Source: Allantophomopsis cytisporea (taxonomy: Eukaryota > Ascomycota > Leotiomycetes > Phacidiales > Phacidiaceae). Taken from it: 64,000 bases of DNA. Where the stretch lies: the NCBI GenBank assembly GCA_024752435.1, contig CP103031.1:1546001-1610000 (forward strand), in the 5' to 3' direction. A program made the position numbers and the translations under genes. This document shows, in pieces, positions 1-11,700 of the stretch (position 1 is the stretch's first letter; every line of letters starts with the position of its first letter). A model generated the notes under the pieces. That model was not told the DNA's origin. It did no database searches and saw only the letters and a list, made by a program, of their open reading frames with translations.

Positions 1-474
1 GAAATAAGCTTTAACTTGTAATATCAAACATTAAAGTAGGGTACTGTGTAAGTCATGAAAGTTATATCTACCGATGATGAAGTGTCAAAGGATTAGGATT
101 AACAAAGTTGTGAATAACTCTATTTATCTGGATTATGCAGTGCGTATGTTATGCAAGGATGGCAGCATTCCATGCATCTCTTCAACCTGATACCTTACAT
201 AGGTAAGTACGGAATACATATTTTCTAATCACGTGCCTCATCAAATCAATATCCCACACCTGAGGCAAACGCTTCCACTTAACGCGTCGCAAACGCGCTA
301 GAGCTTGGACGTGTCTGCCTTGAAGCTCTCTCATGCGTGTTGCAGCTCGATTTCTACATTTTCAATCAACACATCTTCTTCCACCTCCATATCCCACAGT
401 TTTCAAATCCTCAATCTCCCACCAATTCCCCTACTCCCTACACACTCACATCCTCAGTCTCATCTACCGTCAAT
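1..474 (+). promoter_or_regulatory. Upstream region and 5' leader of PCNA with two ACGCG boxes
   Basis: No gene is seen in the first 474 bases. ACGCGT occurs at 282-287 and ACGCGC at 293-298, about 180 bases before the start codon. ACGCGT is the MluI cell-cycle box bound by the MBF (Mbp1-Swi6) factor that drives G1/S genes, and PCNA is a classic target in yeasts; binding here is inferred. An out-of-frame ATG lies at 333-335, so transcription either starts downstream of it or the leader carries an upstream ATG. Confidence 0.55.
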
Positions 475-1541
475 AGTGAGTAAAATATCCTGCGTCATCA
501 TTGGCTTGATTTCCCCGCACGATTGTGAATTCGTGAACTCGTGAATTTCGCTGACAGATTCAGTGTTGGAAGCACGTCTCGAGCAGGCCGATCTTCTCAA
601 GAAGGTATGTGATAGCAGGAGTATGCGAGGGGCTGAGTAGCGACACGGTATACTAATGAGTTCAGGTCGTCGACGCCATCAAAGATCTCGTACAAGATTG
701 CAACTTCGACTGCAATGACAGCGGAATCGCATTGCAAGCCATGGACAACTCCCACGTTGCGCTCGTCTCCATGATGTTGAAGGCTGAGGGTTTCTCCCCA
801 TACCGCTGCGACCGCAACGTCGCCCTCGGTGTCAATCTCACATCGCTCACTAAGGTGCTCCGCGCCGCTCAGAACGATGACGTCCTTACCCTCAAGGCCG
901 AGGACGCCCCGGATGTCCTCAACCTCATGTTTGAGAGCTCCGAGAGCGATCGTCTCTCTGAGTACGACCTTAAGCTCATGGATATCGACCAGGAGCATCT
1001 TGGTATTCCTGAGACCGAGTACGCTGCTACTATCTCTATGCCTAGCGCTGAGTTCCGCAGAATTTGCGTGGATTTGATGGCTCTCTCTGAGTCTGGTGAG
1101 TTCACTCTGCGCTCAATTCGAGTTTACTAGGAAGACGGTGTGCTGATTGTGTATACAGTCTCAATTGAGGCCTCCAAGGACGGTGTTAAGTTCCAGTGCA
1201 ATGGTGACATCGGTAATGGCGCAGTCACCCTCCGAAGCCACACAAACGTCGACAAGCCAGCACTCAACGTCGATATCGAGCTTACTGAGCCTGTATCCCT
1301 TACTTTCTCGCTCAAATACCTCGTCAACTTCTGCAAGGCTAGTGGTCTCTCCAGCACCGTCAAGCTTTGCCTTTCCAACGAGGTTCCTCTCCTTGTTGAG
1401 TACGGTTTGGCCGGTAGCAGTTATTTGAGATTCTACTTGGCTCCAAAGGTATGCCTTCTTCAATTTTCCTGCTACCTCGACTTAATATGTTGCATATTTG
1501 GATATTCACTGACATTACGCTAGATTGGTGATGATGAGTAA
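475..1541 (+). CDS. PCNA: Proliferating cell nuclear antigen (DNA sliding clamp)
   Basis: Homotrimeric clamp that tethers DNA polymerase delta/epsilon and recruits repair and chromatin factors in the nucleus. Exons are 475, 564-604, 666-1095, 1159-1448 and 1524-1541. The frame stays open and reads the canonical fungal PCNA from LEARLEQADLLKK through SLKYLVNFCKAS and LRFYLAPK to the IGDDE tail. Length is the usual ~260 residues. The start is unusual: the base triplet before Leu2 is GTG in the genome, but splicing a GTGAGT donor at 476 to the CAG ending at 563 joins A475 to TG564-565, creating ATG. A CTGAC branch-like site lies at 551-555. Identity is certain; the split start codon is inferred from splice signals. 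It is convergent with the dUTPase gene downstream. Confidence 0.95.
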
Positions 1542-2509
1542 GAATGTACACAGGATTTAGGGCGATAGGATGAGGTAATGCAAGAGCATATTCAAACAAG
1601 GCGTTTTTATTTTTTGTTTCTGTTTTAGGGAATCGGGCTACATGCAGTCGTATTCTGTCAGGCGTTTAGATACATTTCAAATGAAAGATTCCACGACATA
1701 GGCTTCTTTTGAATTACCACTCGCAATGAGATGCAGAATCTTTTCAAGAAAAGCAATATCTCCTTCTTGAGCTACTTACTACAATGCATCAACCCTGCAC
1801 AAAAACGCACATTCTACGAATATGTCCACACGTTCTTCACTGCCCTATAGAACATACATATATTGATATCATGCTCATATTCACGACCATTCATTAGTGC
1901 ATTACAGTTGGTTTGTGCGCTCAAACAAGCCTAGCGCGGGGTCCAATCTCGCCCCACCAACGTCACTATATTCTAGAGATAAGCGATACCATTGCTGCGC
2001 ATTCGGAATATTTATATCATTCGTTACGTGAGGATGTAGTCTAGAGTAGGCGATGTTGTTAATCATACCAAATCCATCTTACTTTAAAAGCGTAGAGTAG
2101 AAATTACTATTACAAAAGAATGCTTGAGATTGTGTAGGTTGTCATAGAGGGCGAAGATATACTAAAATAATGAGATTGGACGTGTGAGGAGGTTCTTTTT
2201 GGGTAGAGGTGATGAGATGGGCATTTGTAGCACGAAAGATAGTAAGGTAAAGCTAATTAAAGTCTAGACTGTTCAAAGAATCTATTGGGTACAGGCAAAG
2301 TTAAGAGTTGAGGGGGTAGATGTTCAGGAGGGTGAAGTTCAGTAAGAATGATGGATAGAAAGCGGATGCCGCAGTAATGCAATATCTAAGCAATTTAAAT
2401 CCATTGTTTTCGCGCTTCTACCTAAGCTATTCATCTACCATCTCATCTCATCTCATCTACTACTTAATCTCCGTGCGACTTGTATGCTGCTATAATGCTT
2501 TTCGGAAAC
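1542..2509. other. Convergent 3' intergenic region between PCNA and DUT1
   Basis: Both neighbours end here, so it probably holds their 3' UTRs and terminators. It is AT-rich. A short (ATCTC)n run lies near 2440-2460. I see no gene or structured RNA. Confidence 0.6.
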
Positions 2510-3409
2510 TTAACCAGTGCTACCGAATCCACCCTCACCCCTCACACTCTCCTCAAGCTCCTCAACCTCTAAGATCTCGGGAGTGTAGATACGCTCCAGC
2601 ACCAATTGAGCTATACGGTCACCCTCCTTGATCTCAAATTCCAAGTTACCGAAGTTGAAAAGCAACACCTTAACCTGTCCTCTGTAGTCTGCGTCGATGA
2701 CACCAGCACCTACATCGATGCTGTGCTTGGCAGCAAGGCCTGAGCGGGGAGCGATACGGCCATCTGTGAAATCTTAGCTTGCGATTCACTTCTGAGATTG
2801 GTAGGGTGTATTGGGGCATGATCATGAAGCATTGGGGTATAAGATCAAGATCTGAGGTATTGGCACGGGAAACGTACAGCAACCAGTTGGGACGGCAATG
2901 GCCAAGTCCGTGTCTACCGTTCCCTTGCCCTTGCCTGGGATGAAGCAACCCTTCGAGGCATACAGATCGTAGCCTGCTGCGAAAGCGCTGCCGCGGGTTG
3001 GGGTGTGGGCTTTGTCGGAGAGCTTCTTGATGAGGAGCGGAGGCTGTTGCTCAACGCGCGTGATAGGGATCTGAATGGGGGAATTGGTTAGTTACATGTG
3101 TATCGAAAGACAGCGATTGAAACTAGTGTGCGGGTAGATGTGAATATGATGGCAGTGCCAGACCTGTTGTCGCTGGGCGGGCAATGGCTTCATGGTGTGA
3201 ATCCACGGTCTGAGAAGCAGAGCAGCAAATGCTTGGCGCAACGTCATCGCCAGCTTGATAATTTCTCAATGTTCCAAGAGAGGTATGTGTGTATGAGAGA
3301 ATGAACGCACCTGAGTATCCATATTGTCCGAGAGGGTTTTTTCGGGGTCCTCTGGCTTGATGTACTCAAGATCCAGAGGAGAATCGTCGCCCACCGTACG
3401 GATATGCAT
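2510..3409 (-). CDS. DUT1: dUTP diphosphatase (dUTPase)
   Basis: Hydrolyses dUTP to dUMP and pyrophosphate, keeping uracil out of DNA and supplying dTMP synthesis. Exons on the minus strand are 3409-3311, 3070-2878 and 2763-2510, giving 181 residues. Trimeric dUTPase motifs are visible: GSAFAAGYDLYA (motif 1), GRIAPRSGLA (motif 2), GVIDADYRG (motif 3), EGDRIAQLVLERI (motif 4) and the flexible C-terminal GGFGSTG (motif 5). The start ATG has an in-frame TAA eight codons upstream. Introns are 240 and 114 nt. It is convergent with PCNA and has three ACGCG boxes upstream of its start. Confidence 0.95.
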
Positions 3410-3428
3410 TCTCGCCCACACACACACT

Positions 3429-3495
3429 TAACGCGCCTTGGTACGCTCTGGTCCCTTTTCCTGCTGCAATTAACGCGCTCTGGTTGACGCGTTCC
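3429..3495 (-). promoter_or_regulatory. Cluster of three MCB-type ACGCG boxes upstream of DUT1
   Basis: ACGCG at 3431-3435, ACGCGC at 3473-3478 and ACGCGT at 3487-3492 lie 22-83 bases upstream of the DUT1 start codon. These match the MluI cell-cycle box recognised by MBF at G1/S. Seen directly: the three sites. Inferred: S-phase control shared with PCNA. Confidence 0.55.
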
Positions 3496-5196
3496 TGTCC
3501 AATGCACGGAATGCGACGGGCTGATGATTGGTCGATAGAAAGGTTGCGCGGTTGATTGGAATGGTGGGTGGCTTGATAAGGTGATTGGAGGGGTGCAGGT
3601 GCTGCGCCTCCTTCTTATGCGGGAAAGGCGTTTTAAAGGCGGGTGAGACCCATTTTTATTGGAGACGAGTCACGGGGAGAGTCACGGGATCTCGCGTAGC
3701 TTTGAGAGAATCAAGATGATCGAGACTCTTCTCTTCTCTAAGTAGTACGTACTATATTGAATTCTGTAGATTCATTTAAATCCGTGTGAGAAATTCAACG
3801 GTTACTTGAATATTTACTGCATAGATTTCGGTGTTTTTGAAACTCCATGTATGATAGATTTATAAGATTGAAGGAAGTCAGTTAATGATGTTTCGTTCTT
3901 CGCATTTCGCCTATCTCAATCGCGTGGAGATCTTGAGACGGTTTCAGTCCACATCTACGGATTTTCTATGGATTGCTGAACCTGATGTCATTGACATGTG
4001 TTTCAGGGTCTTGAAAATATTTAACAATACAAAATGATCTCGAGCTGATATCTTATTTACGAAATTGTTAAGTTTTATAAACAGCGATTTGTTCTGGTCG
4101 TTGACAGAATCTGCATTGATACTGACGCAGTAACGTCATGAGGACTTGATTCCAAATGCATGACCGACCATGAATGATGAGACTATGTGTGTATGTCAAT
4201 TTTCACTCAACTCATTGAATCCTCTAAACTTAAAGATTCGGAATTTTCGAATAAGCTTAATTATCATGCATGACCCAATTTCTTTACAGCTTTATAGATT
4301 CTAGACCTCTCATCAATCCTTGGTACATAGCTTGGTATGACGACAAGTCGCCTCGCTGCGCCCTCATCTCCAAATATATCACACTTCCGGCATACCAACT
4401 CCCCGTTCCCCGCCAAGACCATCATCTCTATACAACACATGATCTGCTTGACTCCATTGCAACCACTCTAAATTATCTTCCAAGACCGCGACTCCGAATT
4501 GGATTGCCCAAGAGGAACATTCTAACACAGAAGTAGAATGCCATGGCCGTAAGGTCACACAACTCTCTGCTGCCAAGGGTCTACTGAAAAGTAGCAAGCA
4601 AAGCAGAGCTCGCCATGAGCTTTTACGACGCCTTCGCCATGTCAACTATGCATTACTGCGGGGAATGACATTAATCAACGGTTAGTGACGTTTGTTTGCG
4701 TTTGAACGTAGGTGGTTTGCCGTCCTCGAGGGACTTCCATCGTAAGCTTACAGCTTGGCTATTGATGGATCAGGTGAAGCCAAGCAATGAAGCTTAATTT
4801 TCATTTACGACGACACATGTAGATATCGAGCCAGCCAAGTGATTTGGAGTGGAAGTCGAAATGAATATTGGTAATTTATTATGCCTAATGGTAGTTGTGT
4901 CTTGGATCTCTTGGATTATTTTCTAGGTATGATATGCTGCGTAGCTATGCTCTCAACACTACACTTTCTTTTCGAAAACGAGCCATCTTCTATGTAACAA
5001 AGCTCTGATCTCATTGATATGAGGAAGAGATTAGTATATAAGAACAGAATAAGTTTTCTGTTTTTTCTATATCAAATTGTCCTTATATCACTTTACTATC
5101 AGCCATCTAAGCTTCTAAGAGCAATAACAATACATCTTTGTAAATTAACACTTCACTCCATCTTCTTTTTCCACGTATCCCATTTCTCTCCCTAAT
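3496..5196. other. Intergenic region without a supported gene
   Basis: This AT-rich stretch lies between the DUT1 promoter and the CHRD-protein gene. Short ORFs occur (for example near 4270-4536) but show no recognisable domain and no sensible splicing. The last ~200 bases, pyrimidine-rich just before 5197, fit the promoter and leader of the next gene. Confidence 0.5.
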
Positions 5197-6010
5197 ATGA
5201 AGCTTCTCACAACCCTTCAATTCACCTCCATCCTCGCCTTCACCCTCGCAACTCCTATCCCTGATGACAAAATCGACTATACTCCTGCAGGTGGCTGGAA
5301 ATCAGTCAAATACCCTGCTGGCACAGGCGACAAACTGTCATACTACCCATCTCCTAATGGCAACGATGACAAGGATGATGAGGATTATGGCTATGGTCAT
5401 GGTAAATACGATAACGGGAAGGTCTTTACATTCACCTCTACCTACCGCGTCACCGCCGTTGGTTCTGAAGTACGCAATGGCACAGTCTCTGTCCCTGGAC
5501 CTGCAGATGCAATTGGGCACTTTAATTATGGGATCAACTCTTACGAGGACACCATTTGCTGGGTGCGTTTATTTCCTCCTTCATATTCGACCTCATCCTC
5601 ACACCCCCTTCATCATCTGCCCGACCCCATTCTCTCCTTACCAAATTCATCCATCTCCTACTCAGCCTCATACTGAAGAGTAACTTATTGACTCCCACCA
5701 GAACATCACCCTCCTCAACGTAGCCGGCACCTATCAATCGCCCGCCCGCACAGCAACACATATCCATCAAGGTGCGCGCGGCGCATCTGGGCCTCCTCGT
5801 CTCGCATTCCCGAACCCAATCGGCGATGATAAGCGTCGTGTTTCAGTCGGCTGTTCTGCTGGTCCATTCACGACGGGCGTCATAATTAATGGGGTTGATA
5901 CTGGAACAGGCTTTAAGGTCGCGCAGATTGAGGCGGATCCGGCGGCTTTCTTCACGGATGCGCATACCAATTTGTTCCCATTGGGAGTTGTTCGAGGTCA
6001 GTTGGGATGA
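5197..6010 (+). CDS. Secreted CHRD-domain protein
   Basis: Two exons, 5197-5562 and 5702-6010, give 224 residues. The N-terminus (MKLLTTLQFTSILAFTLA, then TPIPDD) is a clear secretion signal. It is followed by an Asp/Gly/Tyr-rich acidic stretch (about residues 45-70), then a CHRD-type domain running from the FTSTYRVTAV strand to the characteristic ATHIHQGARGASGP segment and a final LGVVRGQLG. CHRD domains are named from chordin; their biochemical role in fungi is not settled. NGT and NIT sequons suggest N-glycosylation. The 139-nt intron starts GTGCGT. Function in the cell wall or extracellular space is inferred from the signal peptide alone. Confidence 0.8.
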
Positions 6011-6400
6011 GGGAGGATGATGGATAGGAGGATGATAGGGGTTGGAGTTGGGATGGAGCAAGTGAGAGAGTGAGAGAAGTTCGTTCTTAATGCTTAGTTG
6101 ATGTCGTGCTGGAACTGAGTACGGGGATTGGTGGTACTTGTAGTAGTAATATAGTTTACGTTCCTTTGAAGAATTACGTTTGTACGAGTGATTCTCTTGA
6201 GTAAATCGGTCTAATGTATAGTACGGTAAGGTCATTGTGTACTCCTCAAACGCAGGAAGCATACGATTGCACGTAATACCAAAAAAATGCTACTGCATAA
6301 ATGTGTGATTAGCCCCAGACAAGATACAACGCAGGAATCAACATCAAATACGAGGCTCTTGAAAAGGTGTACAAGGGATATTGTGTGGTGTTTAATCTAT
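6011..6400. other. Intergenic 3' region between CHRD gene and solo hydrolase gene
   Basis: The two flanking genes converge here. No NACHT or ankyrin coding remnant is visible following the hydrolase stop at 6401, so the downstream half of the NLR architecture is absent rather than merely interrupted. Confidence 0.55.
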
Positions 6401-7769
6401 CTATACCTTGAATCTCTTTCGTACAACTTCTCCTGCGTCTTTCTCAAATTGTCTTATATACTTGATCACTTGTTTATACGTCTCATGGTTATCATCGTCG
6501 AACTTAACCATACGCGAATGGTCTGCATCAACAGCGAGTTTGATCTCAATGCTATCCGGTAACTCGAGCAGCGCAGAGTCCAATTCTACAGCCGTCATAA
6601 GATCACCCGTTCGCGCCCAGGACTTTGTCTCTGGATTCTGCAGGATATGTCAGTCAAATCTTGCGCCTAATCCAATGACACAGCCAGAAATTATCTCACC
6701 ATCTCAAGTCGTCTTGTCTGTTGCGTCTCATAAAAATTCACGATCTTCCGATCATGAATCAAGTTCTTGAAATTGGACAACTGGTGCTTCAACAAAGTAG
6801 AATCGGCCTGAATCTCATTCAAGAGATTCTGTCTCGTATGCACGCCGTCGCCACCACTGATCATGCGCTGAATATCATCAATAACGAGACCTTTGTGGGG
6901 AGTGCCGAAGAACATGATGCCATAGGTCGATTTGTACAACGCTGCCTCTATGGGATCCTTGATTCCTTCTGGTTGTGCGGCTTTGATAAGGGACTGATGG
7001 AATTAGGATTCCAGAGTACAACTATCGATGGGGCTGCTTACGTGGGCTAGAACGATTCCACCGAAGCTGTGGGCTATGAATATTATGGGGCGCTCTCTTA
7101 GCTGAATCACAGTTAGTATTAGTAAGATCTGTGCTTGAGAATGCAACTTACTTCTTTGTTATATCTCACAGCCTTGACTTTATCCAAGAACTGGCGTCCA
7201 TAATCCATGATTATATGGACTCCTTGAGTTGAAAGCTTAGAATTATATCCGTATATCATAGTCCGACAATTTGGCAAGTCTTTCTTGCAAAAATCCCTTA
7301 ACCACATATGACCCAAATTTCCTTTCCCTCTCCATGATCCATAAGCATGGCCATCTAGCCCAGTGATTGCAATGATACTATGCAATGTCAACAACGGTTC
7401 TCTCCAAGTGATAAAAATTACTTACTCGGCAGTGACCGCTTTTCCCGGTGTAGTAGCATATAGTTGAGTAAACCCATGGAAGTGAAGCTCAAAGCTGACA
7501 TTCTTTCCTCCCAACTTAACAGCACATTCGCCCAGTGGATGACTTTCGAGATAGGAGAGGAATTGGGGATGTCCCCCTTTCACGTCAACCAAGCCGCAAG
7601 ACTTCTTTTCTTCCTCACACGTCGGGATGAAAGTAACATTGATTTTTAAGTTCTCTTTCTCAAAGTTTTCGAGAAGACCAATGATCAAAGACTCGATTTC
7701 GGCTTCGGTATTATCAGCTGGGAGACTGCTTACACGGAACACCTTAGATTTGGTAGTAGCCATAGACAT
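6401..7769 (-). CDS. Solo SesB-like alpha/beta-hydrolase, short paralogue of the adjacent NLR
   Basis: Five exons on the minus strand (7769-7426, 7377-7152, 7101-7042, 6993-6700, 6637-6401) give 386 residues with no disruption. Residues 1-114 are a cap region starting with the FRVSSLP motif; the alpha/beta-hydrolase follows with ITGLDGHAYGSW, the nucleophile elbow IAHSFGG (Ser about 202), FFGTPHKG and the likely catalytic His in DADHSRMVKF (about 348). Exon order and the sizes of exons 2 and 3 (226 and 60 nt) match the NLR at 8713, so the two are duplicates. This copy ends RFKV-stop two codons after the site where the NLR splices toward its NACHT domain. SesB-type domains are predicted lipases/esterases found at NLR N-termini; activity is inferred. 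Confidence 0.8.
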
Positions 7770-8205
7770 AATTTATATATAAGAAAGCCGAACTTAAGAT
7801 GAAAGATAAAGAGAGTAACAACGCAAGAGACGCTTTCATACCTTTCTAATACTTTGTAATAGTCATGATAGCCGCCCATATTACTTTGCCGCTTTCTAGG
7901 TCCGTGCCTGTCTCTCACCGCTGAGCTCCCGTATCCACATAATGGATATGGCCCCTACACTAATTGTCAGCGTCAGTCGATATAGTTTTAATCTGCCAAT
8001 ATGATGTGATTATGAACATAACCTTCGATTTCGCCACATCACGAACTTTCTCAGAAGTTGGAAATAGCACTTTAACCCAAACAACACTTCCGTATGAGTA
8101 CCACCTTCCATCTTGACTATCCTCAAAAATGCTCTCGTTGTTGTGATTGCCGAGATGTCCGCTGAATAGAGTTGTGGCATATGTGCTGGGCGACAAGATT
8201 GTCAT
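7730..8205 (-). CDS. Unrecognised two-exon coding-like module between the paralogues
   Basis: Exon A (8205-8023, 61 codons, ATG start) contains a distinctly protein-like DGRWYSYGSVVWVKVLF segment. A possible 68-nt intron (donor GTTATG, branch-like CTGAC, acceptor TGTAG) joins it in frame to exon B from 7954, which reads GPYPLCGYGSSAV and then GGYHDYYKVLER. The frame stays open to 7730, overlapping the start of the solo hydrolase gene by 40 bases, but the true end could be a splice donor near 7839. I do not recognise the family. It could be a small gene, a remnant, or extra upstream coding of the hydrolase gene. Composition looks coding; the model is tentative. Confidence 0.35.
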
Positions 8206-8712
8206 TTGTATGAGGATAGTTAGAGATGATCCTGACTAGATTATCTTCATGTATAAGTAGCATGAACCCGAATAAATGCATACCCACAGCCAGCATCATA
8301 TACTAGTGTATTAGTGAATTCATATGTAAATTAAGTAACAAGGGCAAGTCCATCTTGTATGCTGGAGCAAGCTACTAACTTTAATTCTACCTTAACCTAT
8401 ACCTATTGAATGCTCAACAACATCAACAAGTTTTCTAGCCGTTAAAGCCTCCAGCCATGTCTTTTGAGCAGGGATTGAACCATGAAAGCTCGCCTACACT
8501 CTTTCTGATGACTCCGAACCGGGGTCTGGGATGTTGCAATCCACACCAATCAAATAGACTCCCCACAGGCGAAGGGGCCGGTGTGGTTTTATAAGCATCA
8601 CCTGTCATATCAACACAGCCGAACTTCTCTGACTCTATCGCAGGTATGGCAGTTCTCAGTCATTGCATCTCTTGATTCTGAACACATCCTATTGCTTCCG
8701 CTGGATCTCACC
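8206..8712. promoter_or_regulatory. Upstream region of the NLR gene
   Basis: About 500 bases between the unknown module and the NLR start, expected to contain the NLR promoter and leader. I see no recognisable binding site. A GGTTCAATCC-like stretch on the minus strand near 8470-8490 is not part of a foldable tRNA. Confidence 0.4.
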
Positions 8713-11700
8713 ATGGCTGGACCAAAGAAGTCATTATTTTATCGAGTATCCGACCTTCCTCTACGCGACACTGAGCCCAACCTCGAGTCTTTGCTGGCTG
8801 ACACTATTCGAAGGTTATTGACAGATGATGAGCAAAAAAGTCTCGATGTGAAGATTGCCTATATTCCCTCATGTGAAAGCGATGACACATCTTGTGCGCT
8901 TGTAGAGTTCAGGGGTGGACGGCCAGAGTTCTTATCATATCTCGACCATGATCCATTTGGAAACTGGCAGGTAGAAATGGAAGACGAATGCATAAATTTT
9001 GATCGTCATTTCTTTGGCTTCACTCAACTTTATAACACACCTCCTGATGTTCCAATTACTGCCGAGTAAGAAATCCTACACTTCAATTACGAACATAGTA
9101 CTCATAACTGCAGTGTTATCGCTATTACTGGACTAGGTGGACACGCTTATGGGTCTTGGAGGGGAAGAGGCAACCTAGGAAAGATGTGGCTTCGTGACTT
9201 CCTATCAAAGGATCTTCCACACTGTCGAACGATGATATATGGCTACAACTCCAAGCTCTCTAGCCATACTATTAACAAAATTACCGATTATGGACGAGAC
9301 TTCTTAGAGAGAATCAAGAGGATTAGAGCTTCGAAGGAGGTGATCATACTCAATTCTATTGCAATATCCATTTACTAAGTTAGATTCCACAGACTAGAGA
9401 GAGACCTCTTGTCTTCATCGCCCACAGCTTTGGAGGCATTATATTGGCTAATGTATGTCTCAACTACCCTTAATACTTGCACAATGATATTGAACCTTTA
9501 GTGCCTCTTAAAAGCTTCACAAACAGATGAACGAGATCATGCTACAATCGCCTCCCTACGGAGAGCAACGTACGGAATTCTATTTTTTGGTACCCCACAT
9601 AGAGGAATGGTTATCGACGATATTCAGCGCATGGTAATGGAGACAGATTGCCAGCTACGTTTAGACCTCCTACGACAAATCGAGCTTAAATCTGATGTCC
9701 TTATATATCAACTTGAAGATTTCAAGAATCTTACACGGGATCTGAAGATAGTCACCTTCTATGAGACGCAACAAACAAGAGGTGTGAAATTTGTGGGTTT
9801 TCATTTGTGCCTACCGCTAATCTCTACTGACAATATTCCAAGGATGAAAACACTAAGACTTGGGGTCGAACAGGAGCATATATAATGGCTGTTGATTCCG
9901 AGTCTACTCTTCTTCAACTTCCAGACAGCATAGAAGGAAAGGTCACTATTGATGCAGATCATTCAACAATGGTCAAGTTTGACTTTAAAAGTGATCCTAC
10001 CTACAAGTCTGCGCGTCAGTATTTACAACAGTTTGAGCGGGATGCTCAGAGTATTGTCTCTAGCAGATTCAGTATGTATATTTTCAAAATTTGACAACAA
10101 TCTCTAGAACTATCGTCCTATGATTCGTGCAGCCATGGCTTAGCTGTTGCGTACATAGGATCTTCCTCCTGTCTAGAACAATCCACTGTCAGGTATCTAT
10201 ATGCAAAATACTGATCATTTGATTTACAGAGTCCGTGTCGAAAAGCCAGTCGGTTTTTCATGAGACTGAGATCGTAATTCGTAAGAAGCGACGGGAGGTA
10301 GATGATAAGATGGCGCTTGAACTTGTCTCCAAGCTAGAGTTCAAGAAGAAGCAAGATGATATTTGGAATCGACGAATGCCCGGAGCTGGAGAATGGATTT
10401 TGGAGGACAGCAACTTCATAAAGTGGAGAGATGGACAAATCAAAACACTGTGGTGTCCAGGCCTTCGTGAGATTCTTCACTTTCAGATTGAGATTCTTGC
10501 TAACAATCTATAGCTGGAGCTGGGAAAACCTTCATAGCGTGGGTTCCACTCCTATCCGTAACAAATTGCCTGCTAATTTTACTCAAGGTCTGTCGTTATC
10601 AACTATATGCAGCATAGCATCCAGAGGGAGATCCTCCAAAGCCCAATCACAAAGATTGGTTTTGCATACTTGTACTGCGACCATGCCAACCAGAACGAAC
10701 AGACGACTATTGGTCTTATCTCGAGTCTTGCACGACAGCTTATTGAGTCTCATTTATATAACGAAACGAAGCCCTTGGTCGAAGTGGCCAAGAGTTTCTA
10801 CTTGAAATTCGAGAAAAGATTACCAGGGCATAACGACTACAATGAACTCCTTAAAGAGATCATTTGCTCTCTTGATAAGACTTTCATCGTTATCGATGCT
10901 CTAGATGAGTGCGCAGAAATTGACAAAGACTATGTCGCAGCTCGGGAAAAACTGATCAAAATACTATCCTTATTACCAGTACAGCTGATAGTTACATCTC
11001 GGAATTATGTAGCTATTAGGGATCTTCTCCAAACAGCGACTATAATTGATATCCAACCAGATATCAACGATATAAAGTGTTATGTACATTGGAGAATATT
11101 TGATGAGAATTACGGTAGCCCTAATCTGACCGAGCTTGTTAATCTTGACCCTACCTTAGTCGACGAGATAACTGCTACAGTAGTTGACAAGTATAGACAC
11201 ATGTAAGTCGGTTGTAAGTCTAAAATGTTGTATATGAGCTAATTGTTATAGCTTCAACTTAGCTCGGCTACAGATGGATCACATTCAAATCTCAAGATCA
11301 ATCGGAGATATTAGAGACGAGTTGAAATCTCTAGCTATGTCTGAAAAAGACTTCTATAGTATATCTTTGACGCGTATGAAGGATGATAAGTTTCTCCAGC
11401 GGAAACCGAAACCCTTCTATAACTTTAGGATACTCGCTTGGATTCTCTATACTCAACGTCCACTCAGGATCGAGGAGATACAAGATGCTATAGCTGTAAT
11501 ATCATCAAACTACTCGGCCAGGGACCATCAAAGTCGCAAGTACGGAGAAAAACAACTTCTGGATTCATGTGCTGGTCTTGTTATTCTTGAGCCAGAGAGT
11601 AGACTGATTACATTTGCACATCCAACAGTTAAGGAGTATCTCGACAATGTCTCTTTCCAAGAGCATTTCCCTTTTGGTATTCATTTTGAGATATCTCAGA

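Noticed and set aside
305..544. 79-residue open frame in the PCNA leader
   Set aside because: It lacks an ATG start (begins TTG), runs through the first PCNA intron and is off the PCNA frame.
597..1105. Antisense frames over PCNA
   Set aside because: They mirror the codon periodicity of the highly conserved PCNA exon and have no domain.
8455..8520. GGTTCAATCC-like B-box on the minus strand, considered as a tRNA
   Set aside because: No D arm, anticodon arm or acceptor stem pairs around it.
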